Position numbers and translations under genes: made by a program. DNA of 64,000 nucleotides from the NCBI GenBank assembly GCA_963920705.1, contig OY987232.1, positions 13,145,726-13,209,725 on the forward strand, in the 5' to 3' direction. This DNA is from Odiellus spinosus (taxonomy: Eukaryota; Arthropoda; Arachnida; Opiliones; Phalangiidae). Positions 44,786-55,056 of this stretch are shown here, piece after piece (the stretch's first letter is position 1; each line of letters starts with the position of its first letter). The notes under the pieces were generated by a model. It searched no databases. It saw only the letters and a list, made by a program, of their open reading frames with translations, and was not told the DNA's origin.

Positions 44786-45186
44786 TTATGTTTAAAATTT
44801 CGGTTAAGCAACAAGTTTTTGGGTGATTTTTAACACTAATAGCCTTCGAAAAATTTTAAAAATATGGCGCTTTTTTAAAATGATTAGCATATAAATGGAG
44901 AAAACGGAATTTTTGGGTCCCGCGTTTGGATTATTAAATTCTATAAGGAAATAGCCCCATGGCGGTGGTCCAAGATCGTTCGATTAAAATATAATTATAT
45001 AAAACTAATATAACAAGATGGTCAAGCCCAAAAAATAGACACGCCTTTCATGTTGATGTTTTTGAACATTTTAATTTTAATATCGAAGATAATTGTTTTT
45101 AAATAATGAAACGGTAAAATTAAGAAAAAGATTCAGGGTTAATTGTAAATAATTTTATCCAAACGCCGAGCCTTAGTTCATACAAA
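44786..45186. other. Unassigned AT-rich DNA
   Basis: No gene or repeat family is recognised. Confidence 0.35.
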
Positions 45187-46040
45187 AGCTACGGTCACAT
45201 TAGAATTTCTTAATCGATTTGAAACGGTAAAATCAAACCGGTGTTCAAGCATTATCTTTATAAATCGATTTATTGTAGCTTCATCTACTGGTTGTTGAGA
45301 CCGAATCGGTATGAAACTGGTTCCGGAAGCAGTTTCGAGGAATCAAATCGATTCGAGAAAAGACGGTTTCCCGTTCACACGATTGCAGAGAAACGTTTTG
45401 AAACTGTTTAAATCGATTCAAAGGCCTAGTATGAACGGGGATTAAGACTTGTAGTCGATTAAAACCGTTTCTAATCGTTTCTTGCATGCAGTCGTGCACT
45501 TGAACGGAAAAACCTTTTTTTTGAAATCGATTTGAATGTACTTCTGGAAATTGCTTCAGTAACCAGTTTAGCTACGTTCACACTAGCATTTCTTAATCGA
45601 TTTGAAACTGTAAAATCAAACCGATATTCAAATCGTCAGGAATCGATTTAAGCGTCACGTGTTCACGCATTATCTTTATAAATCGATTTATTGTAACTTC
45701 ACCTAAGCAACGTTCACACTTAACACTTTGTAACCGTTTTCGACCCGTTTCGAGTGTTCAAATCGACTTTTTTAGATATTAATTAGGATTCTTGATCAAT
45801 GGTGTACACGGATGACCCCAAAATTTTATAATTTGACCTTTTCAAAACGGTTTAAAACGGTTTGAACGTCAGTAGTGTGAAAGCAGCTCTATTGGTTGTT
45901 GAAACCGAATTGGTATGAAACTGGTTCCCGAAGCAGTTTCGAGAAATCAAATCGATTCGAGAAGAGATGGTTTCCCGTTCACACGACTCTAGCGGTTTAA
46001 ATCGATTCCAAGGCCTAGTATGAACGCGACTTGTGTAACC
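45187..46040. mobile_element. Cluster of family I inverted-repeat copies
   Basis: Three partial copies lie at about 45187-45480, 45572-45705 and 45712-46040. They share CTACGGTCACATTAG/GCTACGTTCACACTAG starts, AATCGATTTGAAAC words and the GGCCTAGTATGAACG end. Minus-strand frames here share short peptides only because the copies are homologous. Confidence 0.65.
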
Positions 46041-46392
46041 AGTAAGTATAAAATATGAAACGGTAAAATTAGGGTTAATCGTAAATAATCGTAAAATTAG
46101 CAAATAATTTTATTCAAACGCCAAGCCCTATACGGGACAGACGACAAACCGACAGCAGGCAGGATTCAATATAAGAAACTACACCACCATTAAGGGAGAA
46201 GTGGCTTAAAACAATTTATGTAAATCATTATAATAAATATTTTTCAAACACCGATTTGCCGACAATCACTGAGACATTAATTACACTTGGCGAGCTATAA
46301 ATTCATTTACTGAAAAACTTCCTCTATTGATAAAGAGATATCATTATTTTTTCCTACGATTAGGTTAGCCAAATTAATTATGTTAGGAAATT
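46041..46392. other. 5' flank of the P450 gene, nothing specific seen
   Basis: AT-rich; no clear core promoter could be chosen. Confidence 0.35.
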
Positions 46393-46428
46393 TTGATGTT
46401 CTTAAAATTCAGTTTCGAATCAAACATC

Positions 46429-46648
46429 ATGGAAACGGGATTACTTCCAGTCGTTTCTTCTTTACTCTTAGTAATTATTAGCGTAGGATTTGTTAAATGG
46501 CTGCTAAAATTCTGCCTTAAAGTCGGGAAGTCCGATAACCCGTACCGGGAGTTCGAACGTTTGCCCAGATACGGCAAGAGCTATACGTCCAGTTACGAAA
46601 TAGTGGCCCCTATTTTATTCACCAAACAAACGCTTCCAATTTCTGTTA
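46429..46648 (+). CDS. P450 exon 1
   Basis: Membrane anchor METGLLPVVSSLLLVIISVG, then a basic stretch and SYEIVAP. It ends in phase 1 at a GTAAGT donor. Confidence 0.65.
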
Positions 46649-49600
46649 GTAAGTATATTAGATGTAATTTACAATTAGCGACCCCGCAACTAGCTAAGTG
46701 ACTAGCAGGAAGTAGTGTGGAGTATTCCTGTAAACTATAGGGATCAGTGAGAGATTTTTTTGGACTAGGAACTTGTTAAATGTCTTGAGTGTGTGCAAAG
46801 AAGTCTCGCTGAAAAAAATTCCATTAAATTATTATGATTAATTAAGATACAATTAATTCCCAAAGTTTCAATTTCACCCCTTATTGATGCCGCCGCGCCC
46901 CCTATCGCTAAACTCGAGAAATACAACTTTCTCCACCTACCTCCAACGCCATCTATATCTCGCGAGCGTAAAAATTCGGGATTGTACAACGAGACTAAAA
47001 TGCTATAACCTTTTTCAGACTAACGATTTGAGAGTTATCTCGTATATTATTTTCCTTAAGAAAGAAGATATTTCTTGGAAATAAATCTAATTTTACTTAT
47101 AAGAGTTGGTAGTGATGTTACGTACACACTCGGGGCTAGAATAATTTATCATATTTCAAAATTATGTAGTTCTCGGGTTGTCCGCTATTCCAAAGAACAA
47201 TGGCACAAAAGTGACAAAATCGCGGCGAAAAATAATTAAATTCGTTTTTTTTTAACCAGGGTCATTCCAGAGAGTATTTGCCATATTCGAGCTGGCGAAT
47301 GGAGCGCCATTGTTGCGATCTAATTTTTTCTTCACACGACACTTGGCCGTTTTAAAAGCTTCATTTGCCAAGGTACGAAATACATCGGCTTCTTAATAAG
47401 GCGGTAATCAAACGGTCATTTGCCGTACATTTAAATTTGAACTGAAATCTTCTTTAGTTCATGACATAATTTTGATATTTATAACGCGAGAGATTAACGA
47501 ATCTTGTTTAAAAAGAACTAATCGAAATTTGATCATTTCCGTACCTATTATCTCGCGTTCTAATTTCGCTGGATTCTTCAACTTTACTTCCAACGAACCA
47601 TAAAAATCAGACGTAGTTAGTGGTATAATTTGTTAATTTTAAGATTAAACTCTAGTTACGATAAGAAATGTATATTATAACGGTGTTTACGGGTTAACTC
47701 GAAAATATCGCTACGATACAGTACATTATTCGAGACCCGTCTGGCCTACAGCGTGCCCACTCGCTTCCGTGAGGAAAGATGTAAGAGAGAGTTCAGTAGA
47801 CTGTAAAATAAATCATTTCCAAACTATCCTTACCCCCAGAAAAACTACGACCCCTATAATGAAAGTCAGTGCCATCTCGTGTTTTTTCATGGTAATAAAT
47901 AACCCATTACTACTGCCTTATCTGCTGCAATGAATCGATATAAATTTTAGTTATGATTGAATTTCAGTTAGGATAAGAAACCGACCAATTATATGGATCC
48001 AACACCGTTCAAGCTCCTTCAACAGTTCAATTATTTTCCTTTAATATGATTGGTCTTGTTCTCCCTTCACTTATATTAAAATCTAAGCAAACTCGAGATT
48101 TATTTATAATTGATATATGATATATTTAGGTAGTTTTGCTGGACAAAGAGAATGTTCAAAAAACACCGCAACTGTACCATTTCTTGGAAAAATGGATTCG
48201 TACTGGCTTAATAACCAGGTCAGATATATTTACACGGAGTTATATTCTCTACAATCTATTATCAAAAGTCTATCACTTTAACCCATGAAAGTAAACGCCC
48301 CGTAGATAAATACTATCAGCAAAAGCCCGGGTAAATGTACCGGCAGATTCTGATTCGAAACACTCTAGCGGCCGCAGTCGCCGTGTAAATAGAGAAATCG
48401 GAAGCGCCATTCTTTTAAGAAATTCCGGAGTTGGGGGAAAAGAATATAGCCTAGCGCGGCCCGCCTAAATTCTGTCCCTCTCATGACTCAAAATATCTAG
48501 GAGACTAGGAAGAGTCCAAACCACTCGAGCCAGACAGGGGTGATGATTTTATTCGCTATTTTTAAGTGATGGGCTGTGACGTAAAACTTAACCTTTGCTG
48601 ATAGAATTAATCTACAGGGCGTTGTTTACTTTAATGGAGCAAAGTGATGGACTTTTGGTTATATTTAATATTTCTTTTAGCGACCAAGTGATATGGAAAG
48701 ATCGAAGGAAGAAATTGGCACCAACGATGTACGCGAACGTAGTTGATTCTTATTTCCAAGTATTTTTGGATAACTCAATGACTTTGGTGTCGAAACTAGA
48801 GAGTTTTGGGGTACAAACGGTGGACATCGTGCCATTAATGGGGCTTTGCGCTCTTGACATAATCGTCGGTATGGCTAGCGTATATTAACATAATTTTAAG
48901 AAAGCTCAAATTTAGAAGAACGTGGATCGAAAGGACAAAGGCGAATTAACATGGGAAACCCCCAATCGATTTTGATGACATTTTGCACGGACGATCTACG
49001 TATAAATGTAAGAATACGTGCAAGGTTTTAGACAGTTTTAACTTGTCGTTTAGGAGATATTTTAAGTGCTAGCCTAACGAATTTGATAAAACTGCACAAG
49101 CTTCTTCAATATAACCAATCGCTAGATGAGGTAATGATGCCAATATTCAACTAAAAATACATGTTATGAAAATTACTTGGATTTTAATCTCCCAAACGTC
49201 ACGTTAAAAATGTCTAAAACTTGGCACTGGTTCTTACCGTGGTATATAGATCGTCTGTGCAAAATTTCATTCAGGGGAGTGAGGGTTTCCATGTTAATAC
49301 GCCCTTGTCCTTTGTCCACGGAGGGACTCTTAATTGTATTTCCGTAATGCGGTTTCAGAAACATCAACCGCTATAAAGATGGGAATCCAGACGAATGAAG
49401 ACACGGAATATTTGCACAGTATACACACGTAATATAGATTTAAAACATAGTTCTATAGTCCAAGTTATTTTGTTATTTTATTTCATTTTGGGGCCTCGGA
49501 GATAATATGACTTATTGTGAATATTTCTGATTAATTTAATTTATTATATATTTAAGATTGGCACGCGCTTCAATGCAGAGGATATACACACCTTGGCACT

Positions 49601-52431
49601 GGTTTGATTGCATATTCAAGCTGTGCCCCGCGGGGAAAAAATACTACAAAGCTTTTAAATACAGTAGAGACTTCACCATGAAAGTGAGTATGTCGTCCTT
49701 GGATAAGCTATTTTGGCGGGAATACGCGAGTAGAAACATTAACCTTCTTCTTTTGTGTCGGGAAAATTAAATCTGCTTTTGAAAATCATTATAAAGATTT
49801 CCCGGCCCCGCATCGGTCCAATCCGGTGGTACAACAAGGTGTCCGTTTAGAGATGCTCGTGGGTAAATTGGGAGCACGTACACCCCTACTGGGAGGGACA
49901 ATGATTGCTCGATCGCGTACCGTTTTAGGCTGCCTTCGCGAAGGAGCTGAGAGCTGGAAATTTACAATGTATTAGATAGGGATAAGTTCAACTTTTCGCT
50001 CCTCTCCAAAGAAAGCTTTAGGCTCCACTCGTAGGTTGAGCATAGGGATCTGCTGTTCATTGACTTGCTGTTCATTGGCTTGCTGCTCATTAACTTGCTG
50101 TTCATTGACTTGCTGTTCATTGGCTTGCTGCTCATTGACTTGCTGTTCATTGACGTGCTGTTCATTGACTTGCTGTTCATTGACTTGCTGTTCATTGACT
50201 TGCTGTTCATTGACTTGCCGTTCATTGCCTTGCCGTTCATTGCCTTGTTCATTGCCTTGCTGTTCATTGACTTGCTGTTCACTGACTTGCTGTTCACTGA
50301 CTTGCTGTTCACTGACTTGCTGTTCACTGACTTGCTGTTCACTGACTTGCTGTTCACTGACTTGCTGTTCACTGACTTGCTGTTCACTGACTTGCTGCTC
50401 GTTAACTCGCTCTTCGTTAACTCGCTGTTTATTGACTCGCTGTTTATTGACTTGCTGTACGGGTTTGGATTTACTAGCTATACTAGTGTGAACGGATTAG
50501 TGATGTTATTTGTCTTGTGAGCACTTTGCAGACGGTAAAATGTGTAACAAATATTCTAAACACCTGTAGTTTTAAGCGGATATCTCTCTTTCATACGATG
50601 ACAGGTTATTGAAGAACGTAAAAGGCTGCTCATCGAATCCAAGACACTTGATCCAGAAATGAAACATAAGCGAGAAAACGATAGTGTTGGTTCGAAGCTA
50701 CGCGGCATTTCGTTTTTAGACATGGTGTTGAAATTGCATCTAGAAGACGAGTCCTTAACCTTAGAAGATGTTCAGGACGAAATCGAGACGTTACTTTTCG
50801 CGGTATGACTACTAAGTTCATTCTTCCGGTATATCGTAAGCGAAAATAACGCAAACGTTCATTTTAGGGCACCGACACAACATCAGTAAACATGAGTTTT
50901 GTCTTGTTCTTACTGGGCCTAGATCCAACACGTCTTAAAAAAGTCCACGAGGAGCTAGACTCCGTTTTGGGGACTGACCCGGATGCCCCCGTCGAGCTGA
51001 ACCAACTCAAGTCTCTTCCCTACTTGGAATGCGTCATCAAGGCAATAAAACAACCGAATTTCACGGACGACGAGAGATTTAACTATTCTATATTTGAAAT
51101 TAACAGGAAGCGGCGCGACTGTACCCTCCGATTCCAGCCATGGGCCGGATGTTGCAGACTGACGTGCGCATCGGTTAGACAATTCTCCAGTAATGCGTCA
51201 AAAGACAAGGGCGGATTAACATGGGAAACCCCCAAACGATTTTGATGACGCATAGACGGTATCTATATAGATGTAAGAACCCGTGCAAAGTTTTAGACAA
51301 TATTAACGTGTCGTTTGCAAATTGTCCAAAACTTTGCACGGGCTCTTACCTTGGTATATAGATCGTTCCCATGTTAATCCACCATTGTCCTTGTTTCAAC
51401 TTCCTTGTTAGTTTAATTAATATTTCTCGGGCGCACAGGCAATTTATTAATTCCGAAAGGCACAAGCTTCTTAATTTCTATCCTGCACATTCTGAAAGAC
51501 CCTGATGTCTATCCTGAGCCGGAGAAATTCATTCCGGAGCGTTTCTTGCCCGACGCCGAAAAGCCCATTGATCCCATAGCTTTTATGCCTTTCTCCATTG
51601 GATCACGAAACTGCATAGGTAAAATTTAAAACTATCGTAACAGCTACCTGGTCCGCTTACGTGTTTAGCTTGGTTTCCTTAAGCGCGCACGAATGGTACC
51701 TGACATAAAGGTGACACCACTTAGGGGCCAAAAATGCCTGATAACTTTGGCGTCGTGACTTTTGGGTATGGTGTCTCAGAGTATATTTTAAGGATTGACA
51801 AACAAATATTAAACTAAAAATAAATTTAAAACATACCAATAAAATGGACTTAGCTGGATTCATGAAGATTATGAACTCCACATATAAGACCTACAGAACA
51901 ATGACATTGATCGATGGCCCTTATATGGAGAATGCAAGATCTCCATGAATATGGCTATTTTCCGGGTAAGTTTTAAATTTATTTCAAGTTTAATATTTGT
52001 TTGTAATGTTTTTTAACTGTTGGATTAGGCCTAATTAAACGATAATGCATCGATAAAAAAATCAATTGTTGTTAGGTTGCATTCTGTCTTTAAGTATCAC
52101 TTTAGACTAGACTCACTACCGCGGAATTATAAATTTTTAAAAAAGGACAGAGTATAGTGACGTCATTACTGATGCAAGTGTGTCCACGAAAGGAAACATG
52201 CTATATTCGTACTATACGGTAGTTTTAAACAGTAAAATTTAGTTTAATAATTTATAATAATGTTGGGTTATAGGTTTCAAGTTCTCAATGTTGGAAATGA
52301 AAGTCATCCTGAGCACTATTCTGCGTCGCTTCAGTGTCGAGTCCCTCATTCATCGGGACAAAATATTGATGGCGTTGGGAATAAATCAAAGACCCATAGA
52401 TGAATTGCCTCTTAGGTTCCACCCACGTTAA
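46429..52431 (+). CDS. Cytochrome P450, CYP4 clan, 11 exons
   Basis: A heme-thiolate monooxygenase, expected in the ER membrane and acting on lipids, hormones or xenobiotics. Exons: 46429-46648, 47260-47372, 48130-48218, 48681-48868, 49359-49428, 49557-49683, 50605-50802, 50868-51041, 51107-51173, 51439-51618, 52274-52431. All phases agree and give 527 residues without a stop, the usual CYP4 length. Visible parts: hydrophobic N-terminal anchor (about residues 6-25), LITS plus KDRRKKLAP in the C-helix region, DIIVET, the I-helix AGTDTTS (335-341), K-helix EAAR (394-397), PERF (448-451) and heme loop FSIGSRNCIG (467-476, Cys474). Oddities: the usual Pro-Gly-Pro hinge is absent, exon 2 is longer than expected, and the CYP4 Glu before GxDTT is Ala. 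Methionines at 46393 and 46396 could start 12 residues earlier. One intron is GC-AG. Exons 1 and 2 are the least certain; exons 3-11 are firm. Confidence 0.88.
47260..47372 (+). CDS. P450 exon 2
   Basis: Chosen because a TTTTAACCAG acceptor and a GTACGA donor give phases 1 and 0 that fit both neighbours, with no stop. RVFAIFELANG occupies the place of the conserved VFRIWLG region, but the exon carries about ten extra residues (LLRSNFFFTR). Confidence 0.6.
47399..47918 (+). mobile_element. Family A MITE in P450 intron 2, full length
   Basis: It is bounded by TA on both sides (47397-47398 and 47919-47920), with ends AGGCGGTA and TACTGCCT. This is the clearest 520-bp full-length copy and the best support for a TA target duplication. 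Confidence 0.8.
48130..48218 (+). CDS. P450 exon 3
   Basis: VVLLDKENVQKTPQLYHFLE, then KWIRTGLIT; this matches the VL-KHIEKS-EY-FLKPWLGTGLLTS region of CYP4 enzymes. Confidence 0.85.
48681..48868 (+). CDS. P450 exon 4
   Basis: Contains WKDRRKKLAPTMYANVVDSY (C-helix, heme-propionate contact) and ends DIIV plus one base. The frame continues past the donor to a stop, so splicing is required. Confidence 0.9.
48933..49317. mobile_element. Family W inverted-repeat MITE in P450 intron 4
   Basis: Ends GGACAAAGGCGAATTAACAT and complement (ATGTTAATACGCCCTTGTCC). It is related to 51203-51392 and has no coding frame. Confidence 0.7.
49359..49428 (+). CDS. P450 exon 5
   Basis: Too short for a frame search. 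It reads (E)TSTAIKMGIQTNEDTEYLH and SIHT, aligning with the ETAMG-x-x-x-NAQ-x-x-x-S-x-YV segment of CYP4. It begins after GCGGTTTCAG and ends at GTAATA, in phases 1 and 2 that fit its neighbours. Confidence 0.8.
49557..49683 (+). CDS. P450 exon 6
   Basis: LARASMQRIYTPWHWFDCIF, then KLCPAGKKYYKAFKYSRDFT, the typical PW-x-x-x-D-x-IF plus DFT segment. The donor is GTGAGT. Confidence 0.9.
50052..50458 (+). repeat. 15-bp minisatellite in P450 intron 6, about 27 units
   Basis: The unit is TTGCTGTTCATTGAC with an ordered variant block TTGCTGTTCACTGAC in the middle. As 15 is a multiple of 3, plus and minus frames read as pentapeptide repeats (CSLTC; NSKSV), which are not genes because exons 6 and 7 flank the array in phase. 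Confidence 0.9.
50605..50802 (+). CDS. P450 exon 7
   Basis: VIEERKRLLIESKTLDPEMK through DEIETLLFA; it ends just before the I-helix glycine. It covers the J-to-I region with the FLDMVLK motif. Confidence 0.92.
50868..51041 (+). CDS. P450 exon 8
   Basis: Starts with the oxygen-activating GTDTTS and ends SLPYLECVIK. The donor after AAG is GC (GCAATA), not GT. Confidence 0.92.
51107..51173 (+). CDS. P450 exon 9
   Basis: EAARLYPPIPAMGRMLQTDV plus RI: the K-helix ExxR that stabilises the heme core. It is hidden by a different open frame running through the GC-AG intron. Confidence 0.92.
51203..51392. mobile_element. Family W inverted-repeat MITE in P450 intron 9
   Basis: A nearly perfect palindrome: GACAAGGGCGGATTAACATG and, at the right, CATGTTAATCCACCATTGTC. 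It also shares ACCCGTGCAAAGTTTTAGAC with the copy at 48933. Confidence 0.75.
51439..51618 (+). CDS. P450 exon 10
   Basis: GNLLIPKGTSFLISILHILK, then PEKFIPERF and the heme-binding loop FSIGSRNCI with the axial cysteine. Confidence 0.95.
51790..52093. mobile_element. Family B MITE in P450 intron 10, left end missing
   Basis: From ACAAACAAATATTAAACTA through a shortened centre to GTTAGGTTGCATTCTGTCTT plus TAA. Confidence 0.75.
52274..52431 (+). CDS. P450 exon 11, terminal
   Basis: GFKFSMLEMKVILSTILRRF, the helix after the heme loop, to a stop at 52429-52431. It is shorter than typical by no more than a few residues. Confidence 0.92.
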
Positions 52432-52617
52432 CGCATCAATCAACAATTCTCCGATTATCAACAGAAAATTCGTAAAGCATGCCGTGATTTCTTGAACAAT
52501 AAAGCAGCCGTGAAAAACCAAATGCTTGTTACTTCTTGGGGGGTCAGGCCTAGACTTCAGCTAATTTAATTATGCGTGACTAGACTTTAAAAAGACAATT
52601 GATTATCAGTGATTCTA

Positions 52618-52623
52618 AATAAA
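52618..52623 (+). promoter_or_regulatory. Candidate polyadenylation signal of the P450 gene
   Basis: AATAAA lies 187 bp after the stop codon. Confidence 0.5.
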
Positions 52624-52679
52624 ATTAAAATATTATTTAATCGAGAGTGTTATTTATAATTGACACTCGGATATCCTGG

Positions 52680-52812
52680 TTCGATTACTGTTTGAATTTA
52701 TTTTCGGAATCACAGCATAGCTATAAAAGTAGTCGAGGATTTTCAAACACTTGTTTGACACGATTTTGGCTTTTAAATTAATTTTTAAGTTTGGTTAATT
52801 TTTTAATAGATA
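52680..52812. repeat. Dispersed repeat patch before the tRNA array
   Basis: It shares TTCGGAATCAC, TTTGACACGATTTTGGCTTT and TTAAATTAATTT with patches near 2715 and 19900. Confidence 0.45.
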
Positions 52813-52821
52813 GAGTACATA

Positions 52822-52851
52822 TCCGATATGGTCTAGTATTTAGGATCGGAG
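52822..52851 (+). pseudogene. Truncated tRNA-Glu at the array edge
   Basis: It has the first 17 bases of the gene, then a deletion through the anticodon and T arm, then GGATCGGAG. Its downstream spacer is that of the array, so it is the decayed first unit. Confidence 0.85.
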
Positions 52852-52938
52852 CAGATACTTTTTAGATTAAAAAGTTTGTTGCTCAATATTTTCTTCATTA
52901 TCATCGGTAAGAGTACATATCATTGAGTAGAGCACTTA

Positions 52939-53010
52939 TCCGATATGGTCTAGTGGCTAGGATATCTTGCTCTCACCCAGAAGGCCCGAGTTCGATTCAC
53001 GGTATCGGGG
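52939..53010 (+). tRNA. tRNA-Glu (CUC), degenerate, probably pseudogene
   Basis: T30, A51, A61 and G71 break the anticodon, T and acceptor stems. Confidence 0.6.
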
Positions 53011-53078
53011 CAGCTAGTTTTTACATTAAAAAGTTTGTTGCTCAATATTTTATTGATTATCATTGGTTATAGCACAGG

Positions 53079-53150
53079 TCCGATATGGTCTAGTGGCTAG
53101 GATATCTGGCTTTCACCCAGAAGGCACGGGTTCGATTCCCGGTATCGGAG
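53079..53150 (+). tRNA. tRNA-Glu (UUC)
   Basis: A at position 48. Confidence 0.85.
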
Positions 53151-53218
53151 CAGTTCGTTTTTAGATTAAAAAGTTGGTTGCTCAAATTTTTTTTGATTAT
53201 CATTGTTTAAAGCACATG

Positions 53219-53290
53219 TCTGATATGGTCTAGTGGCTAGGATATCTGGCTCTCACCCAGAAGGCCCGGGTTCGATTCCCGGTATCGGAG
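53219..53290 (+). tRNA. tRNA-Glu (CUC)
   Basis: T at position 3; followed by TTTA, not a T4-T5 terminator. Confidence 0.85.
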
Positions 53291-53358
53291 CAATTAGTTT
53301 ATAGATTAAAAAGTTTGTTGCTCAATATTTTCTTGATTTTCATTGTTTAGAGCACATG

Positions 53359-53433
53359 TCCGATATGGTCTAGTGGCTAGGATACCTGGCTTTCACCCAG
53401 AAGGCCCGGGTTCGATTCCCGGCGGTATCGGAG
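53359..53433 (+). tRNA. tRNA-Glu (UUC), 75 bp
   Basis: C at 27 and three extra bases (GGC) between T arm and acceptor; doubtful function. Confidence 0.65.
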
Positions 53434-53501
53434 TAGTTAGTTTTTAGATTAAAAAGTTTGTTGCTCAATATTTTCTTGATTTTCATTGTTTAGGTCACAT
53501 A

Positions 53502-53573
53502 TGCGATATGGTCTAGTGGCTAGGATATCTGGCTCTCACCCAGAAGGCCCGGGTTCGATTCCCGGTATCGGAG
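53502..53573 (+). tRNA. tRNA-Glu (CUC)
   Basis: G at position 2 breaks an acceptor pair; TTTA downstream. Confidence 0.8.
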
Positions 53574-53641
53574 CAATTAGTTTATAGATTAAAAAGTTTG
53601 TTGCTCAATATTTTCTTGATTTTCATTGTTTAGAGCACATG

Positions 53642-53713
53642 TCCGATATGGTCTAGTGGCTAGGATATCTGGCTTTCACCGAGAAGGCCCGGGTTCGATT
53701 CCCGGTATCGGAG
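53642..53713 (+). tRNA. tRNA-Glu (UUC)
   Basis: G at 40 breaks an anticodon-stem pair. Confidence 0.8.
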
Positions 53714-53781
53714 TAGTTAGTTTTTAGATTAAAAAGTTTGTTGCTCAATATTTTCTTGATTATCATTGGTTTGTGCACATG

Positions 53782-53853
53782 TCCGATATGGTCTAGTGGC
53801 TAGGATATCTGGCTTTCACCCAGAAGGCCAGGGTTCGATTCCCGGTATCGGAG
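53782..53853 (+). tRNA. tRNA-Glu (UUC)
   Basis: A at 49 weakens the T stem. Confidence 0.8.
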
Positions 53854-53921
53854 TAGTTAGTTTTTAGATTAAAAAGTTTGTTGCTCAATATTTTCTTGAT
53901 TATCATTGGTTTGTGCACATG

Positions 53922-53993
53922 TCCGATATGGTCTAGTGGCTAGGATATCTGGCTTTCACCCAGAAGGCCCGGGTTCGATTCCCGGTATCGGAG
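53922..53993 (+). tRNA. tRNA-Glu (UUC)
   Basis: Matches the array consensus. Confidence 0.96.
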
Positions 53994-54061
53994 ATGTTAC
54001 TTTTTAGATTAAAAAGTTTGTTGCTCAATATTTTCTTGATTATCATTGGTTAGTGCACATG

Positions 54062-54133
54062 TCCGATATGGTCTAGTGGCTTGGATATCTGGCTTTCGCC
54101 CAGAAGGCCCGGGTTCGATTCCCGGTATCGGAG
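54062..54133 (+). tRNA. tRNA-Glu (UUC)
   Basis: T at 21 and G at 37; same pair of changes as the copy at 54497. Confidence 0.85.
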
Positions 54134-54216
54134 AAGTTTGTTTTTAGATTAAAAAGTTTGTTGCTCAATATTTTCTTGCTCAATATTTTCTTGATTATCA
54201 TTGGTTAGTGCACATG

Positions 54217-54288
54217 TCCGATATGGTCTAGTGGCTAGGATATCTGGCTCTCACCCAGAAGGCCCGGGTTCGATTCCCGGTATCGGAG
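54217..54288 (+). tRNA. tRNA-Glu (CUC)
   Basis: Consensus; the preceding spacer has a 15-bp internal duplication, making this unit 155 bp. Confidence 0.96.
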
Positions 54289-54356
54289 TAGTTAGTTTTT
54301 AGATTAAAAAGTTTGTTGCTCAATATTTTCTTGATTTTCATTGTTTATGGCACATA

Positions 54357-54428
54357 TCCGATATGGTCTAGTGGCTAGGATATCTGGCTTTCACCCAGAA
54401 GGCCCGGGTTCGATTCCCGGTATCGGAG
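54357..54428 (+). tRNA. tRNA-Glu (UUC)
   Basis: Matches consensus. Confidence 0.96.
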
Positions 54429-54496
54429 ATGTTACTTTTTAGATTAAAAAGTTTGTTGCTCAATATTTTCTTGATTATCATTGGTTAGTGCACATG

Positions 54497-54568
54497 TCCG
54501 ATATGGTCTAGTGGCTTGGATATCTGGCTTTCGCCCAGAAGGCCCGGGTTCGATTCCCGGTATCGGAG
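54497..54568 (+). tRNA. tRNA-Glu (UUC)
   Basis: T at 21, G at 37, as at 54062. Confidence 0.85.
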
Positions 54569-54636
54569 TAGTTAGTTTTTAGATTAAAAAGTTGGTTGCT
54601 CAATATTTTCTTGATTATCATTGGTTAGAACACATG

Positions 54637-54708
54637 TCAGATATGGTCTAGTGGCTAGGGTATCTGGCTCTCACCCAGAAGGCCCGGGTACGATTCCCGG
54701 TATCGGAG
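54637..54708 (+). tRNA. tRNA-Glu (CUC)
   Basis: A at 3, G at 24 and A at 54 (B box). Confidence 0.75.
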
Positions 54709-54776
54709 CAGTTAGGTTTTAGATTAAAAAGTTTGTTGCTCAATATTTTCTTGATTATCATTGGTTAGAACACATG

Positions 54777-54848
54777 TCAGATATGGTCTAGTGGCTAGGA
54801 TATCTGGCTTTCACCCAGAAGGCCCGGGTTCGATTCCTGGTATCGGAG
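54777..54848 (+). tRNA. tRNA-Glu (UUC)
   Basis: A at 3 and T at 62; TTTA downstream. Confidence 0.8.
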
Positions 54849-54916
54849 TAGTTAGTTTATAGATTAAAAAGTTTGTTGCTCAATATTTTATTGATTATCA
54901 TTGGTTTGAGAATATG

Positions 54917-54988
54917 TCCGATATGGTCTAGTGGCTAGGATATCTGGATTTCACCCAGAAGGCCCGGGTTCGATTCCCGGTATCGGAG
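54917..54988 (+). tRNA. tRNA-Glu (UUC)
   Basis: A at 32 in the anticodon loop. Confidence 0.85.
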
Positions 54989-55056
54989 TATTTAGTTTTT
55001 AGATTAAAAAGTTTGTTGCTCAATATTTTCTTGATTTTCATTATGTAGGTCACATA

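Noticed and set aside
50036-50520. 151-codon Cys- and Leu-rich plus-strand frames resembling a secreted repetitive protein
   Set aside because: They lie inside intron 6 of the P450 gene and come from a 15-bp tandem unit.
51042-51245. Continuation of the open frame after P450 exon 8 as a longer C-terminus
   Set aside because: It loses the ExxR and heme motifs; splicing 51041 to 51107 restores both in phase.
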